64,000 bases of DNA, taken from positions 992,001 to 1,056,000 of the forward strand of contig KB906755.1 of assembly GCA_000381605.1 (NCBI GenBank), given 5' to 3'. The stretch comes from Acidobacteriaceae bacterium KBS 89. GTDB lineage: Bacteria > Acidobacteriota > Terriglobia > Terriglobales > Acidobacteriaceae. Each line of letters opens with the position of its first letter. Position 1 is the first letter of the stretch. Below are positions 43,574-51,997 of the stretch, piece after piece. Position numbers and translations under genes: made by a program. The notes under the pieces are model-generated. The model saw only the letters and a list, made by a program, of their open reading frames with translations. It made no database searches and had not been told where the DNA came from.

Positions 43574-45312
43574 GTCTGCAAAACCCCCGGATTAAACCTA
43601 GCCACCTCCGGATTCAAAGCCGTCGCCTCCAGGGCCGTCATCAGTACCTCCCGCGTCTTCACCGGATCAATAATCGCATCGATCCAAAGTCTCGCCGCCC
43701 CATATCTCGGATCGGCCTGCGCATCATACGACGACTTGATCTCGTCATGCAGCGCCTTCTTCTCCGCATCCGAGAGCACCTTCCCCCCACGCTCCATCTG
43801 CTTCGCCCTCACCTCAGCCAGAGTATTCGCCGCCGAAGCCCCACTCATCACCGCATACCTAGCCGTCGGCCAAGCAAACAAAAACCGCGGATCATAAGCC
43901 TTCCCGCACATCGCATAGTGCCCGGCCCCGAAACTCCCACCCACAATGACGGTAATTTTAGGCACGACCGAAGTACTCACCGCCGAAACCATCTTCGCCC
44001 CGGCCCGAATAATCCCGCTCCACTCCGCATCCTTCCCCACCATGAACCCATTCACATCATGCAAAAAAATCAGCGGAATCAAACTCTGATTGCAATCCAT
44101 AATGAACCGCGCCGCCTTCTGCGCACTCTCCGTATAGATCACCCCGCCAAACTCCGTCCGCTTTTCTCCCGCCTGCGGCCCGACAGCCACCGTCTGCGAC
44201 TGATGCATCTTCTGATTCGCCACAATGCCCACGGCCCGCCCGCCAATCCGCGCATATCCACACAACAGCGTCCGCCCAAACTCCTCTTTATATTCATCAA
44301 ACTCCGAGCGGTCGACGATGCGAGCAATCACCTCCCGCATGTCATACACGTTGCTGGCCGCCTTAGCCGGATCAGGATCAATCAACCCATACAAATCTTC
44401 CGCCGCATACTTTGGAGCATCCTTCATCGCATCAAACGCCACCCGCGAAAAAGGAGCCCCAACCCGCTCGCCCATCTTCCCCACCAAAGACCGCAACCGC
44501 GCCAAACACAAATGATCGTTCGGCTCCTTAAAATCCACCGTCCCTGAAATCTCCGCATGCATCGAAGCTCCACCCAGCTCCTCCGCCCCGGTCTTCTGCC
44601 CAATCGCCGCCTGCACGAGCGAAGGCCCCGCTAGAAACAACCCCGACCCCTCTGTCATCAAAACCGTATCCGTCATCACCGGCAGATAAGCCCCACCCGC
44701 CACGCACATGCCCATAATCGCCGTAATCTGCGGCACCCCCAGCGAGCTCATCACCGCGTTATTCCGAAACACTCTGCCAAAATCATCCGTATCCGGAAAC
44801 ACATCCTCCTGCAACGGCAGAAACACCCCCGCCGAATCCACCAGGTAAAGCGTCGGAATCCGGTTCTCCAGCGAAATCGTCTGCGCCCGAAGCACTTTCT
44901 TCGCCGTCATCGGAAAAAACGCCCCCGCCTTCACCGTCGCGTCATTCGCGATCACCATGCATAACCGCCCGCTCACTCTTCCCAGCCCAGTGACCACCCC
45001 GGCCGCAGGAGCCCCGCCATACTCCTCATACATCCCACGTGCCGCCCAAAGCCCCAATTCCAGAAACTCCGAACCCTCATCCAGCAGCAGCTTCAGCCGC
45101 TCCCGCACCGTCAGCCGCCCCTTGGCACGCTGTGCCTCCGCCGCCTTTGCTCCCCCACCCAGCCGAATCTCGTCTTCCTCGACCCGCAGTGCCGCCATCA
45201 AAACCCGCAGCGCCTCGCGATTCGCACCAAAGCGTGCCGCCTTTACGTCCAGCTTCGACCCCAACGCATTCTCCAACTTCAAATCCTCCACGACGCACGA
45301 ACCACAAAACAC
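43570..45312 (-). CDS. liuB: Acyl-CoA carboxylase beta subunit (methylcrotonyl-CoA carboxylase-like)
   Basis: 580 residues; carboxyltransferase that moves CO2 from biotin to an acyl-CoA. N-terminal half: AKGRLTVRERLKLLLDEGS, MVIANDATVKAGAFFPMTAKK and PTLYLVDSAGVFLPLQEDVF. C-terminal half: FGAGHYAMCGKAYDPRFLFA, WPTARYAVMSGASAANTL. The LPLQEDVFPD loop is typical of methylcrotonyl-CoA carboxylase. The biotin carboxylase/biotin carrier (alpha) subunit is not adjacent. First gene of the operon with HMG-CoA lyase and hydratase. The start (GTG 45312) is uncertain; no ATG is available and a GTG at 45291 is possible. Confidence 0.9.
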   Translation of the reverse strand: MFCGSCVVEDLKLENALGSKLDVKAARFGANREALRVLMAALRVEEDEIRLGGGAKAAEAQRAKGRLTVRERLKLLLDEGSEFLELGLWAARGMYEEYGGAPAAGVVTGLGRVSGRLCMVIANDATVKAGAFFPMTAKKVLRAQTISLENRIPTLYLVDSAGVFLPLQEDVFPDTDDFGRVFRNNAVMSSLGVPQITAIMGMCVAGGAYLPVMTDTVLMTEGSGLFLAGPSLVQAAIGQKTGAEELGGASMHAEISGTVDFKEPNDHLCLARLRSLVGKMGERVGAPFSRVAFDAMKDAPKYAAEDLYGLIDPDPAKAASNVYDMREVIARIVDRSEFDEYKEEFGRTLLCGYARIGGRAVGIVANQKMHQSQTVAVGPQAGEKRTEFGGVIYTESAQKAARFIMDCNQSLIPLIFLHDVNGFMVGKDAEWSGIIRAGAKMVSAVSTSVVPKITVIVGGSFGAGHYAMCGKAYDPRFLFAWPTARYAVMSGASAANTLAEVRAKQMERGGKVLSDAEKKALHDEIKSSYDAQADPRYGAARLWIDAIIDPVKTREVLMTALEATALNPEVARFNPGVLQT

Positions 45313-45415
45313 GCCCGCTTAGCATCTTAGCTACACAACATGCTTAACGTCTCGCACAGACACGTGTAGCCTATCCTCGACACGAATCCTCTGAAACGCT
45401 ATTCACGGAGACGGA

Positions 45416-45898
45416 ATGACCATCCGCACCCAACTCAGAAGCCTCATCCTGATCGCCGGCGCCCTTCTGCCGCCAACGCTCACCACAGCTCAAACCAACA
45501 CCACCGCCCTTACTGCATTAGACAAGTCCATCGATCTATCCGTTGGCAGCCACGTCAAGGTCCAGCAAATGCTCACCACGCTGCAACAGGCCGTCGCGAA
45601 ACACGACGTTGCGACTGTCGCCTCCCTCGTCCACTACCCCATCAAGGTCAACCCCGGCAAAAAGCCCTTCACCGTCAAAAACGAGAAGGCATTCATCAAA
45701 GACTACGATGGCATCATCACACAAGACATCGCGGCCGCCATCTTCAAGCAAAAGTACGAAAACCTCTTCGTCAACTCCCAGGGAGCCATGATTGGCGACG
45801 GTGAAGTCTGGATCACCGGCTTCTGCCGCGATAAGTCCTGCAAACAATCCGACATCAAAATCGGCACCATCCAGGACACCAAAAACCTCAAACCCTAA
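45416..45898 (+). CDS. Hypothetical periplasmic protein
   Basis: 160 residues with a signal peptide (about 1-25, cleaved after TTA-Q). The body has VKVQQMLTTLQQAVAKHDVATVASLVHYPI, of which the useful signature is HDVATVASLVHYPIKVNPG, and GDGEVWITGFCRDKSCKQ near the end with two Cys four residues apart. The pattern of helix followed by 'VHYPI' strands resembles NTF2-like periplasmic proteins of unknown role. ATG 45416 is preceded by GGAGACGGA. No known partner nearby. Confidence 0.65.
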   Translation: MTIRTQLRSLILIAGALLPPTLTTAQTNTTALTALDKSIDLSVGSHVKVQQMLTTLQQAVAKHDVATVASLVHYPIKVNPGKKPFTVKNEKAFIKDYDGIITQDIAAAIFKQKYENLFVNSQGAMIGDGEVWITGFCRDKSCKQSDIKIGTIQDTKNLKP

Positions 45899-45910
45899 CC
45901 ACAAAACTCG

Positions 45911-45969
45911 GTCCTCATGTTCGCGACGACCTTGTCGTCGATAACGTGGGCATCGCGCAAAGCACGACC
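45911..45969. repeat. Extragenic hairpin repeat (family A, copy 3)
   Basis: GTCCTCATGTTCGCGACGACC leads into CGACGA..TCGTCG stem sequences and closes with ACGTGGGCATCGCGCAAAGCAC, the conserved 3' half of the family (GTGGGCAT.CGCGC..AGC). Lies 36 bases before pncA. The central hairpin differs from those of copies 1 and 2. Confidence 0.5.
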
Positions 45970-46004
45970 GCAGTCCTCACCCCTTGCACTAACATCAAAT
46001 CACC

Positions 46005-46640
46005 ATGCAACTGCAGCCAACCGACGCCCTCCTTGTCATTGACGTCCAAAACGACTTCATGCCCGGCGGCGCGCTGGCTGTCGAAGACGGCGACGCCATC
46101 GTCCCCCGCATCAACACCCTCGCCAAAAAATTCGACCACGTCATCCTCACGCAAGACTGGCACCCCACCCAACACATCTCCTTCGCCACAACCCACACTG
46201 CAACTCACGCGAACGCCCAGCCCTTCGAAACCATCCAGGTCCACTACGGCCCCCAGACCCTCTGGCCCGAACACGTCGTCCAGCACACCGAAGGCGCAGC
46301 CTTCCACCCAGACCTCCACATCCCCCACGCCGAACTCATACTCCGCAAAGGGTTCCGCCGCCACATCGACAGCTACTCCGCCTTCCTCGAAAACGATCAC
46401 CGCACCCCTTCCGGCCTCGCCGGCTACCTCCGCGAACGCAACCTGACCCGCCTCTTCCTCTGCGGCCTCGCCTACGACTTCTGCGTCCGCTACTCCGCCA
46501 TCGACGGCCAAAACCTTGGCTTTGAAACCATCGTCATCGAAGACGCCACCCGCCCCGTCAACCTCCCCAACAGCGTCGCCGAAACCAACTTGGCCCTGGC
46601 CAACGCGAAGATCCGCCGCATTCAATCAACTGACATTTAG
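46005..46640 (+). CDS. pncA: Nicotinamidase
   Basis: 211 residues. Converts nicotinamide to nicotinate in NAD salvage. The cysteine-hydrolase triad is Asp13 (LLVIDVQNDF), Lys125 (LILRKGFRR) and Cys170 (CGLAYDFCVRYSA). The metal site is formed by Asp51, His53 and His57 of TQDWHPTQH. The length equals that of typical PncA. It belongs to the isochorismatase-like superfamily, but the metal-binding motif separates it from isochorismatases. Confidence 0.95.
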   Translation: MQLQPTDALLVIDVQNDFMPGGALAVEDGDAIVPRINTLAKKFDHVILTQDWHPTQHISFATTHTATHANAQPFETIQVHYGPQTLWPEHVVQHTEGAAFHPDLHIPHAELILRKGFRRHIDSYSAFLENDHRTPSGLAGYLRERNLTRLFLCGLAYDFCVRYSAIDGQNLGFETIVIEDATRPVNLPNSVAETNLALANAKIRRIQSTDI

Positions 46641-46685
46641 AAATACTCCTCAGCAAAGCACGCACTCAGGGCTTACAATCCTCCG

Positions 46686-47072
46686 ATGTCCAACACCGCC
46701 TGCCGTCAAGCCGTAGCCGAATACTTCTCCGCCTTGCGCGCAATGGACGTCGACCGCTGGGTCAACACCTTCGCGCCCGACGCCGAAAGCCACGATCCCG
46801 TCGGCACACCTCCGCTCGTCGGACACGACGCCCTCCGTCAGTTCCTAACCGGAATCTTCTCTGTCTTTGAAACCATCGGACTCACCGAAGATCACATCTT
46901 CGTAGTAGGCGACGTCGCCGCCGTAAAGTGGACTGGCCTCGGTCGCGGCCGCAACGGCAAAGACGTCGTCTTCGAAGGCATCGATGTCATTGAATGCAAT
47001 CCAGACGGCAAAATCATCTCTCTCCGCGCTTATTGGAACCCCACTCCCATAATTGCCGCCGTTACAAGTTGA
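46686..47072 (+). CDS. SnoaL/NTF2-like protein
   Basis: 128 residues: VAEYFSALRAMDVDRWVNTF, APDAESHDPVGTPPLVGHDA, IFVVGDVAAVKWTGLGRGRN and FEGIDVIECNPDGKIISLRA. This is the SnoaL-like cone fold, often annotated as ketosteroid-isomerase-like. The polar pocket residues (Asp/His of SHDPVG) are present, but the substrate is unknown. TACAAT lies 6 bases before the ATG, without a Shine-Dalgarno site. Confidence 0.82.
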   Translation: MSNTACRQAVAEYFSALRAMDVDRWVNTFAPDAESHDPVGTPPLVGHDALRQFLTGIFSVFETIGLTEDHIFVVGDVAAVKWTGLGRGRNGKDVVFEGIDVIECNPDGKIISLRAYWNPTPIIAAVTS

Positions 47073-47127
47073 CCGAACGCACGCTACTGCGCTACCCATC
47101 CAATCAAGGTCGGACAAAAATCCCAAT

Positions 47128-47748
47128 CTAGGTCTCGACAGACGCGACGCCAGCCAATCCCAACTCCTCCGCCCGAGCCTGCATCGCCCGTAAGCAAATC
47201 CCCACATGCTCCTCCACAGTCAATCCCAGCAACTCCGCCCCACCGGTAATATCCTCTCGCTTCACCGCACGTGCAAAAGCCTTATCCTTCATCTTCTTCT
47301 TCACCCCTGCCACCTCGACCTCAAGAATCGACTTGTTAGGCTTCACCAGTGCGCAAGCCGTCAAAAAACCCGCCAGCTCATCACAAGCAAACAGCGCCCG
47401 TTCAAGATGCGACTCCCGCGCCACGCCCGAATAATCCGCATGCGCCAAAATCGCCTGCAGCACACTCTCTGGCCAACCCACCTCCCGCAAATGATTCACC
47501 CCAACAAACGGATGTTCCTCTTGTGTCGGGTGCCGCTCATAGTCCATGTCATGCAGCAACCCCGCGCTCGCATACAAATCCACAAACTCATCAGCGTCAG
47601 TACCTCGCAATCCCAAACGCTCAGCCTCCATCACGCCATACGCCTCAGTGCAAACCGAAACCGCCATCCCATGCTTCCGAAGACTATCGCCCTTCGTCCA
47701 CTCCTGCAGCGTCATCAAAGCCTGCGCTCGGCCTAACCTCTCACTCAT
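47128..47748 (-). CDS. HD-domain hydrolase
   Basis: 206 residues from ATG 47748 with AGGAG upstream (the open frame starts a little earlier). The HD-superfamily metal motif appears as KHGMAVSVCTEAYG, then GLLHDMDYERHP (His-Asp) and AILAHADYSG. The HD fold usually hydrolyses phosphate esters of nucleotides; the target here is unknown. The C-terminus (LLGLTVEEHVGICLRAMQ) is helical. Convergent with the SnoaL-like gene. Confidence 0.83.
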   Translation of the reverse strand: MSERLGRAQALMTLQEWTKGDSLRKHGMAVSVCTEAYGVMEAERLGLRGTDADEFVDLYASAGLLHDMDYERHPTQEEHPFVGVNHLREVGWPESVLQAILAHADYSGVARESHLERALFACDELAGFLTACALVKPNKSILEVEVAGVKKKMKDKAFARAVKREDITGGAELLGLTVEEHVGICLRAMQARAEELGLAGVASVET

Positions 47749-47846
47749 CCAAATCTCCTTTTCGTAAATCACTAAGCACTAATCACTGCCTTACTACGTT
47801 ACCAACTAGATTCCCTCTTCGGTTGTTTTAGGCATTTCGCCCTTAA

Positions 47847-47865
47847 TCAAGGGTTTTCCCCTTGA
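47847..47865. promoter_or_regulatory. Perfect inverted repeat upstream of the XRE regulator gene
   Basis: TCAAGGG-TTTTC-CCCTTGA, a 7-bp perfect inverted repeat with a 5-nt spacer, about 100 bases before the likely start of the regulator gene. Such symmetry suits an operator for a dimeric XRE regulator, possibly self-control, but a stem-loop in RNA is equally possible. Confidence 0.35.
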
Positions 47866-47963
47866 CTCTCTATAACGCCAGTGTCAATCTAGGCACATCG
47901 AACGTTCCGTTATCGGACGTGCGCTGCGGTCCTTGCTCTGGGTCCGCCCGCTACACACAATTT

Positions 47964-48497
47964 ATGGCAACTATGATGGCACCCGTTGAACAACGTGAGG
48001 TCCTACGTTGTGACCACTGCAGCCTGGTGCAATTTCGTACAGCGAACGCCCTGTGCCGCCGCTGTCACAAATGCCTCGAGGTTGAAGAGCCTGAACCGGC
48101 TCCCGCCCCCTTGGCTCTCGTACCCACACCCGTAGCTGTAGAAGGCGGCTTGCAGGTAGCCACCGCCGTTCGCGATCTGCGCCACGTGCGCAATCTCTCG
48201 CAGCGGCAGCTCGCCACCCGCATGGGCGTCCCCCGCACCTACATCTCGAAGATCGAGAACGGCAAAGCCATGCCGACCCTCTCGTCTCTCGACCGCCTCG
48301 CCCGGGCTCTTCAGGTCGACATCTCCACCCTCCTGCGAGACTCCAACACGCGCCATCGCGACGAGACCGCGGTCCTCATGACCGATCCGTTCCTCGCCGA
48401 GATCGCCATGTACACCTCGCAGCTCGACGATCTGCAGCGTTCCATCTTCCTCAATCATGTTCGCGAGCTCGCCGCCGGCCGCCGTCGTTCGGCCTAG
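47964..48497 (+). CDS. XRE-family transcriptional regulator with N-terminal zinc-ribbon-like Cys motif
   Basis: 177 residues if started at ATG 47964 (upstream codons in the same frame look unlike protein). Residues about 14-36 hold CDHC and CRRCHKC, spaced like a small zinc ribbon. A Pro-rich linker follows, then the helix-turn-helix (about 70-125): LRHVRNLSQRQLATRMGVPR, TYISKIENGKAMPTLSSLDR, typical of XRE/Cro proteins. The C-terminal helix (FLAEIAMYTSQLDDLQRSI) may mediate dimers. No adjacent toxin gene. Followed by a strong hairpin. Confidence 0.82.
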   Translation: MATMMAPVEQREVLRCDHCSLVQFRTANALCRRCHKCLEVEEPEPAPAPLALVPTPVAVEGGLQVATAVRDLRHVRNLSQRQLATRMGVPRTYISKIENGKAMPTLSSLDRLARALQVDISTLLRDSNTRHRDETAVLMTDPFLAEIAMYTSQLDDLQRSIFLNHVRELAAGRRRSA

Positions 48498-48528
48498 GGC
48501 GTTCCGCGAAGCCTGATCATCCTCTCCA

Positions 48529-48563
48529 GGGAGAGCGTCGCCATCGACGGTGACGCTCTCTCC
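48529..48563 (+). terminator. Strong hairpin 3' of the XRE regulator gene
   Basis: GGGAGAGCGTCGCC (48529-48542) pairs with GGTGACGCTCTCTCC (48549-48563) through about 13 pairs with a short loop. There is no U-run after it, so it may act as a Rho-independent-like or pausing structure rather than a canonical terminator. Confidence 0.5.
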
Positions 48564-48723
48564 TCCGTCCCGTCATCTCGCAAAGCGGTTGGAGAAGAAG
48601 CAAAATAAAAGGCTTAGAAGAAGCCCGTTCCGTACCGCCAGTCCTCTCCCGGCTCCGTAGTAAAAGACGTTCATTGCGTACCCCACATCGGTATGCTAGC
48701 GTCATAATCTGCGAGGTAGCTTT

Positions 48724-49710
48724 TTGCGCGCATCAACACCCCTGACGACTCCCCCCTTAGCACCCAGCCGCGTCCCCAATCGCAGCCACGAACTCGCTCC
48801 CGAAGAACTGAGCATCTACCGCCAGCTCGATCCATCCAAAATTCCCCAGCACGTCGCCATCATCATGGACGGCAACGGCCGCTGGGCCGGCAAGCGCGCC
48901 CTCAAGCGCTTCCTGGGCCATCAAAAAGGCGCTGAATCCGTCCAGTACGTGGTCGAAACCGCCTCCCGTATCAACCTCCCCTGGCTCACTCTCTACGCCT
49001 TCTCGCTTGAAAACAACCTCCGCCGCCCCAAGTCCGAGGTCAGCTTCCTCATGAAGCTCCTCAAGAGTTACCTCGTCGGCAACGTCAAGCGCATGAACGA
49101 CAACAACGTCCGTATGGCCTACATCGGCCGCACCCACGACCTCCCGCAGGAGGTTCAGGACACCATGCAGTGGGCAATGGAATCCACCGCAAAAAACACC
49201 GGCACCACCCTCACCCTTGCCCTCAACTACGGCGCCCGCTCCGAAATCGTCGACGCCGTCCGCAGCATCCTTACTGACCTCACCACCGAGGCCCACACTC
49301 GCGGCTGCTCCGTCGACGACCTCCTCGGAGCCGGCGCACTCGAAGCCCTCGACGAGTCCAGCATCTCCCGCAAGCTCTACACCGCACACATGCCCGACCC
49401 CGACCTCGTCATCCGCACCTCTGGCGAGCAGCGTATCTCCAACTTCCTCCTCTGGCAGATCGCCTACTCCGAGATCTTCGTCACCGACCGCCTCTGGCCC
49501 GACTTCAACGGCCTCCATCTCCTCGAAGCCATCGCCGCCTACCAGCGACGCGAACGTCGCTTCGGCGGCCTCGGCGAATCCTTCACCGACGAAGACCTCA
49601 ACAACCTTGAGCCTGCCGAAGAGGTCGCAGCCGAAATCAAAGACCACCTCATCCCCAAAGCGGAAGCCAAACCAGACACAAAACCAGACCCCGTTCTCAC
49701 ACGCCGCTAA
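48724..49710 (+). CDS. uppS: Undecaprenyl diphosphate synthase (isoprenyl transferase)
   Basis: 328 residues, longer than the usual ~250 because of an N-terminal extension (about 35) and a Pro/Lys/Asp tail. It adds isopentenyl units in cis to farnesyl-PP to make the C55 lipid carrier for cell-wall precursors. Signature: HVAIIMDGNGRWAGKR with catalytic Asp49, FLGHQKGAESVQ, LYAFSLENNLRRP, and PDPDLVIRTSGEQRISNFL. The TTG start is supported by GAGG 7 nt before it. First gene of the uppS-cdsA-dxr-rseP envelope cluster. Confidence 0.95.
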   Translation: MRASTPLTTPPLAPSRVPNRSHELAPEELSIYRQLDPSKIPQHVAIIMDGNGRWAGKRALKRFLGHQKGAESVQYVVETASRINLPWLTLYAFSLENNLRRPKSEVSFLMKLLKSYLVGNVKRMNDNNVRMAYIGRTHDLPQEVQDTMQWAMESTAKNTGTTLTLALNYGARSEIVDAVRSILTDLTTEAHTRGCSVDDLLGAGALEALDESSISRKLYTAHMPDPDLVIRTSGEQRISNFLLWQIAYSEIFVTDRLWPDFNGLHLLEAIAAYQRRERRFGGLGESFTDEDLNNLEPAEEVAAEIKDHLIPKAEAKPDTKPDPVLTRR

Positions 49711-49746
49711 TCTCTTCCTTCGCAAGCTCAAACATTCCGCACAGAA

Positions 49747-49800
49747 TCGTCAACTCGACCGAAGTAGCTCGCAATTGCGAGCTACTCACTTGAGAGTCCC
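49747..49800. repeat. Extragenic palindrome between uppS and cdsA (family D, copy 2)
   Basis: CGTCAACTCGACCGAAG, then a perfect 24-bp palindrome at 49763-49786 with half-site AGTAGCTCGCAA, then CACTTGAGAGTCC. The outer blocks resemble the repeat at 1041-1097, though the palindrome sequence is entirely different. It lies in the 217-base gap between uppS and cdsA and might separate their expression. Confidence 0.45.
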
Positions 49801-49927
49801 CGAAACTCATCTGTTCTTCGCTGACGTGAACACCACCCTCCAGTGCCCTCCCAATCCAGCTTGCCGTTGTACCCTTCCCCAAATCAACAAAAAGGATCGC
49901 GCTCCATATATCCTGTTTGAAGCCTTC

Positions 49928-50791
49928 ATGAAACGCATCCTCACCGCCACAGTCCTCATCCTTGCCGTCTTCGCCCTCATCTTCTTCGGCAATATCTGGC
50001 TGATGACCCTCTTCTCCGTCATCGTCGCAGAACTCGCCGCCTACGAGTACCTCAAACTAGCTGCCGTAGGCGCAGAATCCCATGGCCTCAAACTTCGCAT
50101 CCCCGTCTGGTGGATGGCCATCGGTACAGCGCTCGCCTTCGTCGTTACCCTTCCCAACTTCCCCGTCGAAGCGCAGCTCCCCGTACTCAGTGCCCTCACC
50201 CTCGCGCTCTTTGCCTGGAACGGCTTCCGTTCGCCCCTCGTCCAGGTACTTCCCGACACCGCCCAGGGCCTCTTCGGTCTCATCTACATCGCCTACCCGC
50301 TGACCCTCATCCCTCTGCTCTGGAAGCAGGAAGACGGCCCTGCCCTCGTCCTCTTCCTCATGGTCTGCGTTTGGACCGGCGACATTGCTGCCCTCTACAT
50401 CGGCCGCGCCTTCGGCAAACGCAAACTCGCCCCCCGCCTCAGCCCTGGCAAGACGTGGCTGGGTTCCATCGCCTCCATCGTCGGCAGCATGCTCGCCGCT
50501 TCCCTCGTCATCGTCATCTCCAACAGTCTCACCGCCCGAGGCAACACCCTCCTCCACATCTCGGAACCTTTCTGGCAGTCCCTCATCCTCGCCGCTATCC
50601 TCAACATCGCCGCTCAGCTCGGCGACCTCCTCGAATCCGCCATTAAGCGTGGCGCAGGCGTCAAAGATTCCGGCACCATGCTACCCGGCCACGGCGGCAT
50701 CCTCGATCGCATCGACGCACTCCTCCTCGCCGCCCCCGTACTCTGGTTCATCCTCCTCCTCAAGGACTACTTCGGCCTCGGCCGCTTTTAG
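49928..50791 (+). CDS. cdsA: Phosphatidate cytidylyltransferase (CDP-diglyceride synthase)
   Basis: 287 residues from ATG 49928 (the same frame is open far upstream but only as a shadow of uppS). Makes CDP-diacylglycerol from CTP and phosphatidate for phospholipid synthesis. Seven to eight membrane helices and the family signature near the C-terminus: LLESAIKRGAGVKDSGTMLPGHGGILDRID, recognisable in its halves SAIKRGAGVKDSG and LPGHGGILDRID. It follows uppS by 217 bases and is followed by two genes not usual in this cluster. Confidence 0.94.
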   Translation: MKRILTATVLILAVFALIFFGNIWLMTLFSVIVAELAAYEYLKLAAVGAESHGLKLRIPVWWMAIGTALAFVVTLPNFPVEAQLPVLSALTLALFAWNGFRSPLVQVLPDTAQGLFGLIYIAYPLTLIPLLWKQEDGPALVLFLMVCVWTGDIAALYIGRAFGKRKLAPRLSPGKTWLGSIASIVGSMLAASLVIVISNSLTARGNTLLHISEPFWQSLILAAILNIAAQLGDLLESAIKRGAGVKDSGTMLPGHGGILDRIDALLLAAPVLWFILLLKDYFGLGRF

Positions 50792-51075
50792 CAGAGCCCA
50801 ACCCCTATCGCCTGCCCGCTACTACTTTTAATAGTTCTCGACGCCGCTCCCCAGCGGTACCTTATGTGCAGCCGCCGACAAACGGTTTGCGGGCGTTCTC
50901 ATCACGTCGCACAGAGATACTTCGAAATCGGCTCGAAATTAACCTCTGCTCCCTTCCTCCCGTTTAGACCAAGGCCCCATGATTCAGCGGTGGCGCCAGC
51001 CCCAGCATCAGCCGCTAATTGGCGGCAAGTCCTCAAGTGATCTCCACCTGAAACGAGTTCGCGAGGTAGAACGAT

Positions 51076-51987
51076 ATGAGCTTCTTGAAGCGATCCTCAA
51101 CCAATCCAGCCCCGCAGCCTTTCTCCGCCAGCCAACCCGACGCGAAGACGGCTACGCTTTCCGCAAAGCAATCGATTCTGCCCGTAATACTCGTTGCGAT
51201 CGCAGGAGCCATGCTGTCAGCGCCCTTTGAATCGCACGTCCTTGCGAAAAGCAGTCGACTGCCTGAAGCAAAACCTCAAGCGACACCGGAAGCAAAAGAA
51301 GATTCCAACATCGATCCCGCCGCCATCGACGCAGTAAAAAAAATGGGCGCCTATCTGAGATCGTTGAAGGCCTTCCAGGTCATCTCCGATGTCACCCACG
51401 ATGACGTCCTCGAAGATGGCCTCATCGTGCAGAGCAACAGCAAGGTCAATCTACTCGCCGCGAAGCCCAATCGCATGCGGGTCGAGGTCACCGCCGATGA
51501 CCGGCACAGGCTCTATCTGTACGACGGCAAAAACTTCACCGTTTGGGGAAGGATCATGAACTACTACGCCACCGTGCCCGCACCGCCAACTATCGCCGAA
51601 CTCTTTCAGAAAATCGATGAGAAATACGATGTGGAACTACCCTTGATCGACCTCTTCAAATGGGGAACAAACGAGGACGATATCAACAAAATCAAAACTG
51701 CGATCGACGTCGGCCCCGCAACCGTAGAGGGTGTTACCTGCGAGCAATATGCCTTCCACCAGGAAGGCGCCAACTGGCAGGTCTGGATCCAGCTTGGAGA
51801 GTTTCCTCTGCCCCGCAGGTTAGTCATCACGACCCTCAACGACGAGGCCAGGCCGCAGCATAGCGACACCTTCAGCTGGAACCTCGCGCCGTCCTTTAAC
51901 GATGAGGCTTTCGCCTTCGATCCGCCGCCCGATGCCAAACGCGTCATCCTCGAGCAAAGAGCCGACGCCACCGAGAAAGGTAAATGA
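51076..51987 (+). CDS. DUF2092 periplasmic protein (LolA-like fold)
   Basis: 303 residues. One hydrophobic N-terminal segment (about 34-50, ILPVILVAIAGAMLSAPF) is a late signal/anchor. The DUF2092 domain (about 85-300) has AAIDAVKKMGAYLRSLKAFQ, then SKVNLLAAKPNRMRVEV, GKNFTVWGRIMNYYATVPAP and VTCEQYAFHQEGANWQVWIQ. This fold is related to LolA and likely binds lipids or lipidated partners in the periplasm. Its place between cdsA and dxr, and the following secreted Asn-rich protein, suggest an envelope role. The 284 bases before it show no other feature. Confidence 0.85.
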   Translation: MSFLKRSSTNPAPQPFSASQPDAKTATLSAKQSILPVILVAIAGAMLSAPFESHVLAKSSRLPEAKPQATPEAKEDSNIDPAAIDAVKKMGAYLRSLKAFQVISDVTHDDVLEDGLIVQSNSKVNLLAAKPNRMRVEVTADDRHRLYLYDGKNFTVWGRIMNYYATVPAPPTIAELFQKIDEKYDVELPLIDLFKWGTNEDDINKIKTAIDVGPATVEGVTCEQYAFHQEGANWQVWIQLGEFPLPRRLVITTLNDEARPQHSDTFSWNLAPSFNDEAFAFDPPPDAKRVILEQRADATEKGK

Positions 51988-51997
51988 GGTGAGATCT

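Noticed and set aside
49697..49882. 61-codon minus-strand frame between uppS and cdsA
   Set aside because: The reading (GKGTTASWIGRALEGGV...) looks somewhat protein-like, but it runs through the perfect palindrome and into uppS, has no supporting start context and no recognisable family.
49217..49927. Long upstream extension of the cdsA frame
   Set aside because: Overlaps uppS in another frame and reads as low-complexity Ser/Pro/Thr; the CdsA protein starts at the Met at 49928.
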